Below, piece by piece: positions 50,277 to 58,513 of a stretch of 64,000 bases of DNA. The notes below the pieces were generated by a model. It was not told where the DNA came from, did no database searches, and saw only the letters and a list, made by a program, of their open reading frames with translations. A program made the position numbers and the translations under genes. The first letter of the stretch is position 1, and every line of letters starts with the position of its first letter. Source of the stretch: Kineosporiaceae bacterium SCSIO 59966 (lineage in GTDB: Bacteria; Actinomycetota; Actinomycetes; Actinomycetales; SCSIO-59966); the NCBI GenBank assembly GCA_020881835.1, contig CP052876.1:2728001-2792000 (forward strand), read 5' to 3'.

Positions 50277-50353
50277 GTTCACCTTCCGGCCGCCGCCGCG
50301 TGCCCCGTGGGTCAACGAATGACCCACGTGCGTTCACTCGGCGTTCACCCATG
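50277..50353 (+). promoter_or_regulatory. PHO box (PhoP-type 11-bp direct repeats) upstream of pstS
   Basis: GTTCACTCGGC and GTTCACCCATG are adjacent 11-bp direct repeat units (50332 and 50343) matching the GTTCACC consensus of actinobacterial PhoP sites. Two more units fall in the same 11-bp register: GGTCAACGAAT (50310) and GTTCACCTTCC (50277). The site lies ~95 bp upstream of the pstS start, in the gap shared with the divergent CNNM gene. Confidence 0.75.
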
Positions 50354-50448
50354 TCGCCGCGACGCGTCACCTCCGCTCCCTAGCGTCCACCCCGTCAGCA
50401 GAGGTCGCGGCACCCGTCGCGATCGCACGACGTGAGAGAGGCAGCTAC

Positions 50449-51513
50449 GTGAAGCGCAGCATCACGGGTCGCGCGGCGTTCCTTCCGGCGGCCGTCATCC
50501 TGGCCCTCGGCCTGACCGCCTGCGGCGCCGCAAACGAACCAGAGACCGACCCTGCGGGGAACGGCGAGACCGATGGCGGCACCACGAGCAGCGAGGTCAC
50601 CGACAGCGAGGTGACCGGCACCATCTCCGGCGCCGGATCGTCCGCGCAGGGTGCCGCGATGCAGGCCTGGATCGCCGGGTTCACCGAGGTGGCGCCCGAG
50701 GCCACCGTCAACTACGACCCCATCGGTTCCGGCGGCGGTCGAGAGCAGTTCACCTCCGGTGGTACCGACTTCGGCGGCTCTGACGCCTACCTCGACGAGG
50801 AGGAGATCGCGGCCGCCCAGGAGACCTGCGGGGGAGAGTTCATCGAGTTCCCCGCCTACATCAGCCCGATCGCGGTGGCCTACAACCTTCCGGGCGTCGA
50901 CACGCTCAACCTGTCCGCCTCGCTGATCGCGCGCATCTTCGACGGCAAGATCACCAACTGGAACGACCCGGCGATCGCCGAGCTCAACCCGGACGCCGAG
51001 CTGCCCGACCTGGCGATCACCGCGGTGCACCGGTCCGACGAGTCCGGGACGACCGAGAACTTCGTCGACTACCTCGCGAAGGCCGCCCCGGAGGACTGGC
51101 CCTACGAGGTCAGCGGCGAGTGGCCGGCCCCGGGAGGCGAGGCCGCACCGCAGACGCAGGGTGTCGCCGCCGCGCTCAACGGTGGTGAGGGCACCATCGG
51201 CTACATCGACGCGTCGCAGGCCGGTGACCTCGGCGTCGCCGCCGTCCAGGTGGGCGAGAACTTCGTCGAGTACTCCCCCGAGGCAGCCGCCGCGGTGGTC
51301 GACGCAGCCGAGGTCGTCCCCGACCGCCCGCAGTACAGCTACGCGATCGACCTGCCGCGGGACACCACGGAAGAGGGCGTCTACCCCATCGTGCTGGTGT
51401 CCTACCAGCTGGCGTGCACGACGTACGAGGACGAGGAGACGGCCAACACCGTGAAGGCCTTCTTCGAGTACATCATCAGCGAGGAGGGCCAGCAGGCCTC
51501 TGCTGAGCCCTGA
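50449..51513 (+). CDS. pstS: Phosphate-binding lipoprotein PstS, C-terminus cut by an IS
   Basis: A 354-residue product. A lipoprotein signal peptide ends in LGLTAC (Cys25), then an acidic Thr/Ser-rich linker and the phosphate-binding core: ISGAGSSAQGAAMQAWIAGF, GSGGGREQFTSGGTDFGGSD, FDGKITNWNDPAI and RSDESGTTENF. It binds phosphate outside the membrane for PstCAB. After codon 353 (GAG) the IS adds only CCC TGA, so the protein ends AEP. The missing 26 codons are found beyond the element. Joining them gives QQASAENAGSAPISDELRSR and a normal 379-residue PstS. The truncated form lacks the last helix and may fold poorly. A GTG start with GAGAGAGG upstream. Confidence 0.92.
   Translation: MKRSITGRAAFLPAAVILALGLTACGAANEPETDPAGNGETDGGTTSSEVTDSEVTGTISGAGSSAQGAAMQAWIAGFTEVAPEATVNYDPIGSGGGREQFTSGGTDFGGSDAYLDEEEIAAAQETCGGEFIEFPAYISPIAVAYNLPGVDTLNLSASLIARIFDGKITNWNDPAIAELNPDAELPDLAITAVHRSDESGTTENFVDYLAKAAPEDWPYEVSGEWPAPGGEAAPQTQGVAAALNGGEGTIGYIDASQAGDLGVAAVQVGENFVEYSPEAAAAVVDAAEVVPDRPQYSYAIDLPRDTTEEGVYPIVLVSYQLACTTYEDEETANTVKAFFEYIISEEGQQASAEP
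51503..51507. repeat. Target-site duplication, left copy (CTGAG)
   Basis: CTGAG directly precedes the left inverted repeat; the same five bases occur at 53148-53152 just after the right one. Removing the element and one copy restores the pstS frame exactly. Confidence 0.88.
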
Positions 51514-53147
51514 TCCACCGACCGGGTTCGGCGGTGTGAGCGTGGCGTAGGGCGAGAATGCCCTCTTGAGCTGGGAGGATGTGGATTGCGACGTCTACGT
51601 CCAACCGCTCAAGAGGAGCACCTCGCAAGTGAAACCTTCTCACACGATCCGGCCGGTCTTCGATGACCCGAACCTGGTGTCGTCGGCGGGCCTGGTCCCT
51701 GCGTTGCGGCTGGCCGAGACCGCCGGCCTGTACGACCTCCTGGAGGAGGTGACGGTGCCTTCGCCGAACGCTGCGGTGAAGGCGGCGTGCGTGGTGGCCG
51801 GGATGCTGGCCGGCGCGGACTGCATCGATGACATGGACCTGCTGCGGCACGGCGGGATGACGAAGGTGTTCGGTGGGGTCCGCGCGCCCTCCACGCTGGG
51901 CACGTTCCTGCGGTCGTTCACCCACGGGCACGTCCAGCAGCTCGACAAGGTCAACGCCAGGCTGGTGGCGGGCCTGGCGGTGCGGGTCCCGGGCCTGCTG
52001 GCCGGCGCGGACACCGGCGGGATCGCCACGGTCGATGTCGATGACACCGTGCGGGAGGTCCACGGCTACGCCAAGCAGGGCGCCGCGTTCGGGTACACCA
52101 AGCAGCGTGGCCTGAACATCCAGCTCGCCACGGTCTCGACCCCGCTGGCCGCGCCGGTGATCGCCGGCGCGAGGCTCCGGTCGGGGAACACCGCCTCGGC
52201 CACGGGCGCGGGCCGGCTGCTGGCCCAGGGGATCACCACCGCCCGCGCCGCTGGCGTGAGGGGCCGGATCCTGGCCCGGGCGGACTCGGCCTACTACGGG
52301 GTGGGCGTTCGTCGGCACCGCGATCAGGCACCAGGCGTGGTTCTCGGTCACCGCCCGGATGACCAAGACCGTCACCGCAGCGATCGCCAGCATCCCCGCC
52401 GACGCGTGGCAGCCGATCGAGTACCCGGACGCGATCTACGACGAGGCCGAGCAGCGGTGGGTCTCCCACGCCGAGGTCGCCGAGATCCCGTTCACCGCGT
52501 TCACCTCCCGCCGCAGGGGCGAGCACGTCACCTGCCGGCTCATCGTCCGCCGCGTGAAACGCCTCCAGCCGTTCGCCTGCGATGGGACCGAGCAGGGCGA
52601 GCTGTTCGCCACCTACCGCCACCACGCCTTCATCACCAACAGCACGTTCTCGACCATCGAGGCCGACGAACGTCACCGCGACCACGCGATCGTCGAGCAG
52701 GTCATCGCCGAGCTCAAAGACAACGCCCTGGCCCACCTGCCCAGCGGACGATACGCGGCGAACGCCGCCTGGGTCGCCCTGGCAGTGATCGCGTTCAACC
52801 TGGCCCGCGCCACCGCCGTCGCAGCAGACATGGCCAAGGCCAGATGGGCCAGCCTGCGCACCAAGATCATCGCCGTCCCCGCCAGGATCGCCACCACCGC
52901 CCGCAGGCTCGACCTCCACCTGCCCCGCGACTGGCCCTGGGCACCCGGATGGGAGTCGCTGTGGACGGCCGCGACCGGCCCACCCACCCTGGCAACGACC
53001 TGACCATCCAGCCCCAGCAGGGCGCGACTCGAGGAACCCGACGTGGAAGAGCCGGCACAGGCCGGCGGACCAGCCACGCCCACGACACCGACCGACCTCA
53101 TCAGGCCACCGAAACCACCCAAGCCGAATCAGCGCGGTGGATCAGGG
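51508..53147. mobile_element. IS1380-family insertion sequence
   Basis: A 1,640-bp element bounded by perfect 13-bp inverted repeats CCCTGATCCACCG/CGGTGGATCAGGG and a 5-bp target duplication CTGAG. It holds one transposase gene in the same direction as pst. The size, the CC-starting ends and the transposase type fit the IS1380 family. It sits in the 3' end of pstS, 26 codons before the original stop, and separates pstS from pstCAB. Confidence 0.92.
51629..53003 (+). CDS. IS1380-family transposase, frameshifted
   Basis: A DDE transposase of about 457 residues in two frames. The first part (FDDPNLVSSAGLVPALRLAE, TVDVDDTVREVHGYAKQGAA, ILARADSAYYG) holds the first two catalytic Asp residues. The second (MTKTVTAAIASIPADAWQPI, HAIVEQVIAELKDNALAHLP) holds the Glu. 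The frame breaks in a GGGG run at 52298-52301; removing one G restores YYGWAFVGTAIRHQAW. Either the copy is inactive or this is a 1-base sequencing insertion. The GTG start has AAGAGGAG upstream. Confidence 0.88.
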
Positions 53148-53152
53148 CTGAG

Positions 53153-53233
53153 AACGCCGGTAGCGCCCCGATCTCCGACGAGCTGCGCTCCCGGGCGCAG
53201 GAGGCCATCGACACCATCTCCGCCGGAAGCTGA
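53153..53233 (+). pseudogene. pstS: Severed 3' end of pstS
   Basis: Encodes NAGSAPISDELRSRAQEAID and TISAGS followed by the original TGA. It is the last 26 codons of pstS, cut off by the IS. It has no start of its own and is in frame with the transposase's first frame, so a fused read-through product is possible but meaningless. It ends ~110 bp before pstC. Confidence 0.9.
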
Positions 53234-53343
53234 GTGGCCTCGGTCCTTCCTAACGCTAGAGTCGGCTCGGGCGGTCGCTCCTCGACCGCCCGAGCCGTCT
53301 CGCCCCAGCACAAGTCGAGCACCAGCCGCGAGGAGAGGCAGAC

Positions 53344-54327
53344 GTGACGACACCCGCCACAGCACGCAGCGGGGCCCCCGCCGGCGAAGGCGGAGACGGT
53401 CTCCTCGTCACCCGCGCCAGCCGCCGTCCAGGGGATCGCATCTTCTCAGGCGCGGCGACGACCGCCGGCCTCGTCATCCTGGTGACGCTGGCCGGTGTCT
53501 TCGGCTTCCTGCTCTACGAGGGCTACCCGGCACTTGTCGCCGACGCCGAGGAGCTGCCTGGCGGGGAGGGCTTCCTGTCCTTCGTGGGCCCCCTGCTCTT
53601 CGGCACGGTGCTCGCTGCGGTCATCGCCCTGCTCATCGCCACACCGCTGTCCATCGGGATCGCCCTGTTCATCTCGCACTACGCGCCACGCCGGGTGGCC
53701 TCCACGCTCGGGTACATCGTCGACCTGCTCGCCGCGGTCCCCAGCGTGATCTACGGCCTGTGGGGCATCTTCTTCCTCGCACCCCAGCTCGTTCCGGTGT
53801 TCAGCTGGCTGGCGACGAACCTCGGGTTCATCCCGTTCTTCGCCGGACCTCCGTCCGCGACCGGGCGGACCATGCTGACCGCAGGCGTGGTGCTGGCGGT
53901 GATGATCCTGCCCATCATGACGGCGGTGAACCGCGAGGTCTTCCTCCAGACTCCCCGGCTGCTCGAGGAGGCGTCCTTGGCCCTCGGGGCGACCCGGTGG
54001 GAGATGATCCAGATGACGGTTCTCCCGTTCGGCCGGTCCGGCATGATCAGCGGCGCGATGCTCGGCCTGGGCCGAGCGCTCGGCGAGACCATGGCGATCG
54101 CCCTGGTGCTGTCGCCCTCCAACGTCGTGACGGTCAACCTCATCGGCTCCGTCAACACCTCGACCATCGCGGCGAACATCGCCCTGGACTTCCCCGAGTC
54201 CAGCGGACTGGCAGTCAACGCGCTCATCGCCTCAGGCCTCGTGCTGTTCGCGCTGACTTTCGCCGTCAACTTCCTCGCCCGGGCACTGATCGCCCGCCGG
54301 CAGGAGTTCTCTGGAGCCAACGCATGA
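53344..54327 (+). CDS. pstC: Phosphate ABC transporter permease PstC
   Basis: A 327-residue permease with six main membrane helices: PLLFGTVLAAVIALLIATPL, TLGYIVDLLAAVPSVIYGLW, and the EAA-type cytoplasmic loop EEASLALGATRWEMIQMTVL that contacts PstB. It imports phosphate with PstA, PstB and PstS. A GTG start with GAGGAGAGG upstream. The IS in pstS lies upstream and may be polar on this gene unless a promoter at the IS end or in the ~110-bp gap serves it. Overlaps pstA by 4 nt. Confidence 0.93.
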   Translation: MTTPATARSGAPAGEGGDGLLVTRASRRPGDRIFSGAATTAGLVILVTLAGVFGFLLYEGYPALVADAEELPGGEGFLSFVGPLLFGTVLAAVIALLIATPLSIGIALFISHYAPRRVASTLGYIVDLLAAVPSVIYGLWGIFFLAPQLVPVFSWLATNLGFIPFFAGPPSATGRTMLTAGVVLAVMILPIMTAVNREVFLQTPRLLEEASLALGATRWEMIQMTVLPFGRSGMISGAMLGLGRALGETMAIALVLSPSNVVTVNLIGSVNTSTIAANIALDFPESSGLAVNALIASGLVLFALTFAVNFLARALIARRQEFSGANA

Positions 54328-55379
54328 CGGTCAGCTCTGCCTCGCTCACGACGTCGACAGCGATGACACAGGCAACCCTCCCCCGGTGGGTGGTGCCCGG
54401 CCTCATCGGTGCCAGCGCCGCGGCCGGCTTCCTGCTGTGGCTGCTCGGCCTGTCCGCGGCCCTGGCCGCCGTGCTCGCGGTGCTCCTGCTGGGAGTCGCC
54501 GTGCCGCTGGCCTCTCGCGCCGTCGAGGGGCCTCGCCGGGCGACGGACCGGTTCCTGACCATCGTCGTCAGCGTCGCCTTCAGCCTTGCCATCCTGCCGC
54601 TGCTGTCGCTCATCATCACGGTCGTCCAGAACGGCATCGGCCGGTTCGACCTCCAGTTCTTCACGTGGGACATGCGAGGGGTCCTCGGCGAGGGTGGTGG
54701 CGCCTACCACGCGATCGTCGGGACGCTCCTCGTCACCGGTGCCGCCGCGGTGATATCGGTACCCGTCGGCGTGATGGCGGCGGTGTACCTCGTGGAGTAC
54801 GGCCACGGCCGGCTGGCGCGAGGCCTCACCGTGCTCGTCGACGTCATGACCGGCATCCCGTCGATCGTCGCGGGCCTGTTCGCCTACGCCTTCTTCGCTC
54901 TGTTCTTCGGGCCCAGCATCCGGTTCGGCTTCGGCGGCGCAGTCGCCTTGTCGGTGCTGATGATCCCCATCGTCGTGCGGTCGGTCGAAGAGATGCTCAA
55001 GCTCGTACCGAACGAGCTCCGGGAGGCGGCCTACGCCCTCGGCGTGCCGAAGTGGCGCACGATCGTCAAGGTCGTGCTGCCCACTGCCGCGGCCGGCATC
55101 GCCACCGGCGTCACCATCGCCGTCGCCCGGGTCATCGGCGAGACGGCGCCACTGCTCATCATCGCCGGCAGCACCAACGGCGTGAACTGGGACCTGTTCG
55201 ACGCCCGGATGTCGACACTCCCCGTGTACACGTACTACTCGTACACGATTCCCGGCATCCCGCCCGAGTTCGGGATCGAGCGGGCCTGGGCAGCCGCCCT
55301 GACCCTGTTCGTCATCGTGATGGGCCTGAACCTGATCGCTCGACTCATCTCCCGTGTCTTCGGCGTCCAGGCCCGCTGA
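54324..55379 (+). CDS. pstA: Phosphate ABC transporter permease PstA
   Basis: A 351-residue permease. Two additional N-terminal hydrophobic helices (PGLIGASAAAGFLLWLLGLS and following) precede the usual PstA core, which contains YHAIVGTLLVTGAAAVISVP, DVMTGIPSIVAGLFAYAFFA, the EAA loop NELREAAYALGVPKWRTIVK and VARVIGETAPLLIIAGSTNG. The ATG overlaps the pstC stop (ATGA). It is longer than typical PstA (~300 residues) because of that N-terminal extension. Confidence 0.93.
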   Translation: MTVSSASLTTSTAMTQATLPRWVVPGLIGASAAAGFLLWLLGLSAALAAVLAVLLLGVAVPLASRAVEGPRRATDRFLTIVVSVAFSLAILPLLSLIITVVQNGIGRFDLQFFTWDMRGVLGEGGGAYHAIVGTLLVTGAAAVISVPVGVMAAVYLVEYGHGRLARGLTVLVDVMTGIPSIVAGLFAYAFFALFFGPSIRFGFGGAVALSVLMIPIVVRSVEEMLKLVPNELREAAYALGVPKWRTIVKVVLPTAAAGIATGVTIAVARVIGETAPLLIIAGSTNGVNWDLFDARMSTLPVYTYYSYTIPGIPPEFGIERAWAAALTLFVIVMGLNLIARLISRVFGVQAR

Positions 55380-55400
55380 CAGCAGACGAAGGAAATCACC

Positions 55401-56180
55401 GTGGCAACCCGAATCGACGTCTCCGACCTGAACATCTACTACGGCGACTTCCTCGCTGTCGAGGGCGTCTCCATGACGATCGAGCCCAGCTCCGTGACCG
55501 CCCTCATCGGCCCGTCAGGATGCGGCAAGTCGACGTTCCTGCGCTCCCTCAACCGGATGCACGAGGTGATCCCGGGGGCCCGCGTCGAGGGCAAGGTCGT
55601 CATCGACGGGCAGGACCTCTACGGGCCCAACGTCGACCCGGTCAACGTGCGCCGGCAGATCGGGATGGTCTTCCAGCGGCCCAACCCGTTCCCGACGATG
55701 TCGATCTACGACAACGTCGCGGCAGGCATGCGTCTCAACGCCAAGCGGATGCCCAGGTCGGAGATGGACGACCTCGTGGAGCAGTCGCTGCGGGGCGCCA
55801 ACCTGTGGAACGAGGTCAAGGACCGTCTCAACAGACCGGGCTCCAGCCTGTCCGGCGGGCAGCAGCAGCGGCTGTGCATCGCCCGGGCGATCGCCGTCAG
55901 GCCACGCGTGCTGCTGATGGACGAACCGGCTTCGGCGCTCGACCCGATCTCGACCCTGGCGATCGAGGACCTCATCGACGAGCTGAAGAAGGAGTACACG
56001 ATCGTCATCGTCACCCACAACATGCAGCAGGCGGCCCGGATCAGCGACCGCACCGGCTTCTTCAACATCGCCGGGACCGGGATGCCGGGCAAGCTCATCG
56101 AGATGGACGACACCGCGACGATCTTCTCGAACCCGAAGGTCAAGGCGACCGAGGACTACATCTCCGGCCGCTTCGGCTGA
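55401..56180 (+). CDS. pstB: Phosphate ABC transporter ATP-binding protein PstB
   Basis: A 259-residue ABC ATPase with Walker [10 protein letters not shown], the Q-loop [17 protein letters not shown], signature LSGGQQQR and Walker [14 protein letters not shown] followed by the H-loop [14 protein letters not shown]. It powers phosphate import. A GTG start 21 bp after pstA with AAGGAAA upstream. It ends 9 bp from the convergent arsC. No phoU follows, unlike many pst operons. Confidence 0.95.
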   Translation: MATRIDVSDLNIYYGDFLAVEGVSMTIEPSSVTALIGPSGCGKSTFLRSLNRMHEVIPGARVEGKVVIDGQDLYGPNVDPVNVRRQIGMVFQRPNPFPTMSIYDNVAAGMRLNAKRMPRSEMDDLVEQSLRGANLWNEVKDRLNRPGSSLSGGQQQRLCIARAIAVRPRVLLMDEPASALDPISTLAIEDLIDELKKEYTIVIVTHNMQQAARISDRTGFFNIAGTGMPGKLIEMDDTATIFSNPKVKATEDYISGRFG

Positions 56181-56189
56181 CAGCCGGCG

Positions 56190-56600
56190 TCAGCCGCGTT
56201 CGGCGTCCAGCTCGGCGAGCAGCCCCCGCACCAGCCGGTCGATCTCGTCCCGGATCGGGCGGACGTCCTCCACACCCTTGCCCGCCGGGTCCGGCAGGTC
56301 CCAGTCCAGGTACCGCTTGCCCGGGTAGAACGGGCACGCGTCCCCGCAGCCCATCGTGATGACGACGTCGGAGGCCTGAACCGCCTCGTCCTCCAGCTTC
56401 TTGGGCACCTCCTGGCGGATGTCGATGCCCACCTCCGCCATCGCCTCGACGACGGCCGGGTTCACCGTGTCCGCCGGCGCCGACCCCGCCGAGCGCACCC
56501 GGACCCGGTCACCGCCGTGGTGCTGGAGCAGTGCCGCGGCCATCTGGGAGCGGCCCGCGTTGTGGACGCAGACGAACAGCACCTCGGGTACGCGGTCCAT
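56190..56600 (-). CDS. arsC: Arsenate reductase, LMW-phosphatase type (ArsC)
   Basis: A 136-residue enzyme that reduces arsenate to arsenite with thioredoxin or mycothiol/mycoredoxin. The CX5R loop is VCVHNAGRSQ (Cys11, Arg17), and TMGCGDACPFYPGKRYLDWD holds the downstream Cys residues. The start at ATG is supported by AAGGAGATCCG upstream. A longer in-frame start would add a repetitive MTNETNQTNEMNETNER leader. It is the last gene of the ars operon and is convergent with pstB. Confidence 0.92.
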   Translation of the reverse strand: MDRVPEVLFVCVHNAGRSQMAAALLQHHGGDRVRVRSAGSAPADTVNPAVVEAMAEVGIDIRQEVPKKLEDEAVQASDVVITMGCGDACPFYPGKRYLDWDLPDPAGKGVEDVRPIRDEIDRLVRGLLAELDAERG

Positions 56601-56716
56601 CGGATCTCCTTGTCGCTCGTTCGTCTCGTTCATCTCGTTCGTCTGGTTCGTCTCGTTGGTCATGTCGCTGGTTCGTCCTGTCGCTCGTCGTCCGGGCCCG
56701 GACGACGTGGGCTGGC
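56601..56716. repeat. Intergenic TCGTTCGTC-type repeats between the two arsC genes
   Basis: Short TCGTTC/TCGTCTCGTT units repeat about seven times (about 56612-56690). On the minus strand they read ACGAACGAGA and could be translated in frame as Thr-Asn-Glu units, but the ribosome site at the downstream ATG argues that they form a leader or spacer. Confidence 0.55.
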
Positions 56717-57421
56717 TCACTCGGTCAGCTCGGCCAGCAGGGCCCGCACCCGCCGGTCCAGCTCCTCGCGCAGCTCGCGGACGCCGTCCAGGGACAGACC
56801 GGCCGGGTCCGGCAGGTCCCACTCCAGGTACGTCGTCCCGGGCACGATCGGGCAGGCGTCGCCGCAGCCCATCGTCACCACGACGTCGGCGGCGCGGATG
56901 ACCTCGTCGGTGATCGGCTTGGGGTAGGCGGTGCGCAGGTCGATGCCGACCTCGCCGAGCGCCTGGACGACCAGCGGGTTGAGCTCGCCCACCGGCTCGG
57001 AGCCGGCGGAGCGGACGTCCACCCTGCCGCCGGCGTGGTGCTCGAGCAGGGCGGCGGCCATCTGGGAGCGGCCGGCGTTGTGCACGCAGAGGAACACGAC
57101 CTTGGGCACCGGGCGACCGGTCAGCCCACGCACCTGGGCCAGGTCGGCGATCCGGGTGGCGGCGAAGTGCCGTGCCAGCAGGGGCAGGTAGGCCCGCACC
57201 GCCGCCCCCCGGGCGAGCAGCTGGTAGGAGTCCTGGACGAGGTCGTCCACCTCCTGGCTCGTCATCACCCCGCGGTAGCGGGCGGCGAGGTCGTCCGCGA
57301 CCCGGTGCAGGACCGCGCTGTGGTCCGTGCTGTCGCTGGAGCCGCGGCCAGAGGCCTGGGTGCTCACGTCGTCCTGCTTGCTCACGTCGTCCTGCTTGCT
57401 CACGTCGTCCTGGGTGCTCAC
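56717..57421 (-). CDS. Arsenate reductase with N-terminal three-helix domain
   Basis: A 234-residue two-domain protein. Residues ~30-100 form a helical bundle (AVLHRVADDLAARYRGVMTS, YLPLLARHFAATRIADLAQV) as found fused to actinobacterial ArsC-like arsenate-mycothiol transferases. Residues ~105-234 form an ArsC domain with FLCVHNAGRSQ and MGCGDACPIVPGTTYLEWDL. The N-terminus is a repeat of QDDVSK units encoded by an 18-bp tandem array. The GTG start overlaps the aquaporin stop by 4 nt. Two arsC types in one operon may use different reductants. Confidence 0.9.
   Translation of the reverse strand: MSTQDDVSKQDDVSKQDDVSTQASGRGSSDSTDHSAVLHRVADDLAARYRGVMTSQEVDDLVQDSYQLLARGAAVRAYLPLLARHFAATRIADLAQVRGLTGRPVPKVVFLCVHNAGRSQMAAALLEHHAGGRVDVRSAGSEPVGELNPLVVQALGEVGIDLRTAYPKPITDEVIRAADVVVTMGCGDACPIVPGTTYLEWDLPDPAGLSLDGVRELREELDRRVRALLAELTE
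57361..57420. repeat. 18-bp tandem repeat at the start of the fused arsC gene
   Basis: Just over three copies of TGCTCACGTCGTCCTGCT (plus-strand sense) at the very start of the minus-strand gene. They encode (DDVSKQ)n and each contains an in-frame GTG. Confidence 0.88.
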
Positions 57422-58173
57422 GGCGTCTCATCTCCCAGTGCTGGTCCGGATGTCACGAGCGCGTCCTCGCCGGTCACCGGGTGCAGGACGGCGAGGGCCC
57501 CCAGGGCGAGGACCGTGCCGGCGAGCTGGGCCAGGACGAACGGGGGGACCGACGCGGGAGCGATCCCCGCGAACGTGTCCGTGATGCTCCGCCCGACGGT
57601 GACGGCGGGGTTCGCGAAGGACGTCGAGGACGTCCACCAGTAGGCGGCGCCGATGTAGGCGCCGACGAGGGGCGCGGCCAGGTGCTCGCGACGTCCGGCG
57701 ACCAGGGCGCCGACGAGCGCCACGAGCCCGAAGGTGGCGACCACCTCACCCAGCAGCGTCCCGGCGCCGACCCGCTCGGTGCCGGAGACCTGGACGGGGG
57801 CCAGCTCGAACATCAGCGAGGCCAGGACCGAGCCGGCGAGCCCGCCGCCCACCTGTGCGCCGATGTACGGCAGGACCTCCGGCCCGCTCAGACCCGTACC
57901 CGGTCGGGGTCCACCAGGCCGGCCCCACCACCAGGAGGCCAGGCTGACCGCGGGGTTGAGGTGGGCGCCGGAGACGGGTCCCAGCCAGGCGATGAGGACG
58001 GCGAGCCCGAGGGCGGTGGCGACGGAGTTCTCCAGCAGCTGCAGGCCGACGTCCTGCGGGGAGAGCCGAGCGGCCATGATGCCGCTGCCGACGACGACCG
58101 CGACGAGCAGGCCCGTCCCCAGCGCCTCGGCCACCAGCCGTCGCGGCAGCGCCGGAGCCGACTCAGCAGGCAC
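57418..58173 (-). CDS. Aquaporin/aquaglyceroporin of the ars operon
   Basis: A 251-residue MIP channel with two NPA motifs, HLNPAVS and FANPAVT, and six helices (LVAEALGTGLLVAVVVGSGI to FVLAQLAGTVLALGALAVLH). In some bacteria (AqpS type) such channels in ars operons let arsenite flow out after arsenate reduction. No ArsB or Acr3 pump is present here, which supports that role. The GTG start overlaps the arsR stop by 11 nt; the stop overlaps the fused arsC start by 4 nt. Confidence 0.92.
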   Translation of the reverse strand: MPAESAPALPRRLVAEALGTGLLVAVVVGSGIMAARLSPQDVGLQLLENSVATALGLAVLIAWLGPVSGAHLNPAVSLASWWWGRPGGPRPGTGLSGPEVLPYIGAQVGGGLAGSVLASLMFELAPVQVSGTERVGAGTLLGEVVATFGLVALVGALVAGRREHLAAPLVGAYIGAAYWWTSSTSFANPAVTVGRSITDTFAGIAPASVPPFVLAQLAGTVLALGALAVLHPVTGEDALVTSGPALGDETP

Positions 58174-58474
58174 GGCGGGGGGGCTCCTCGGCCGCGGCGG
58201 AGGAGAGGCGTCCGACGAGGTCGGCCAACGCGTCCAGACCGTCCGGCGTCAGGCCGTAGTAGGTGTAGCGACCGTGCGGGTGCGCCTGCACCACCCCTGC
58301 CTCCCGGAGCACGCGCAGGTGGTGACTGACCAGGGTCTGCCCCGCCTGCAGGATCTCCTGGAGGTGGCAGGTGCACAGCTGCTCCTCGGTCAGCAGGTCG
58401 AGGATCCGCACCCTCATCGGGTCCGCCAGGGCCCGCGCGAGCCGACTCACATCAACGGCGGCTGATACCAGCAC
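58163..58474 (-). CDS. arsR: ArsR-family repressor
   Basis: About 103 residues: a winged helix (VSRLARALADPMRVRILDLL; QTLVSHHLRVLREAGVVQAH) with the As/metal site ELCTCHLQE. It probably represses the ars operon. Starts are possible at GTG 58492, 58474 and 58450; none has a good ribosome site. The middle one is used, but the last would place a candidate operator upstream instead of inside the gene. It ends with a second Cys near the C-terminus (PRRAC). Confidence 0.87.
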   Translation of the reverse strand: MLVSAAVDVSRLARALADPMRVRILDLLTEEQLCTCHLQEILQAGQTLVSHHLRVLREAGVVQAHPHGRYTYYGLTPDGLDALADLVGRLSSAAAEEPPRRAC

Positions 58475-58480
58475 GTGCTG
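58451..58480. promoter_or_regulatory. Candidate ArsR operator
   Basis: ATCAACGGCGGCTGAT (58451-58466) fits the ATCAA-N6-TTGAT pattern of ArsR sites with one mismatch. Next to it CAGCACGTGCTG (58469-58480) is a perfect 12-bp palindrome. Both lie between arsR and the divergent permease gene, so either could control both. Confidence 0.5.
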
Positions 58481-58513
58481 ATTGAACCACACCCCGGCGG
58501 TACCGTCATCGCC

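Noticed and set aside
52298-52301. Programmed frameshift in the transposase
   Set aside because: IS1380-type transposases are normally single-frame, and no slippery heptamer was recognised.
56598-56664. Longer arsC start giving a (TNE/TNQ) repeat leader
   Set aside because: AAGGAGATCCG before the internal ATG is a far better initiation site and homology starts there.
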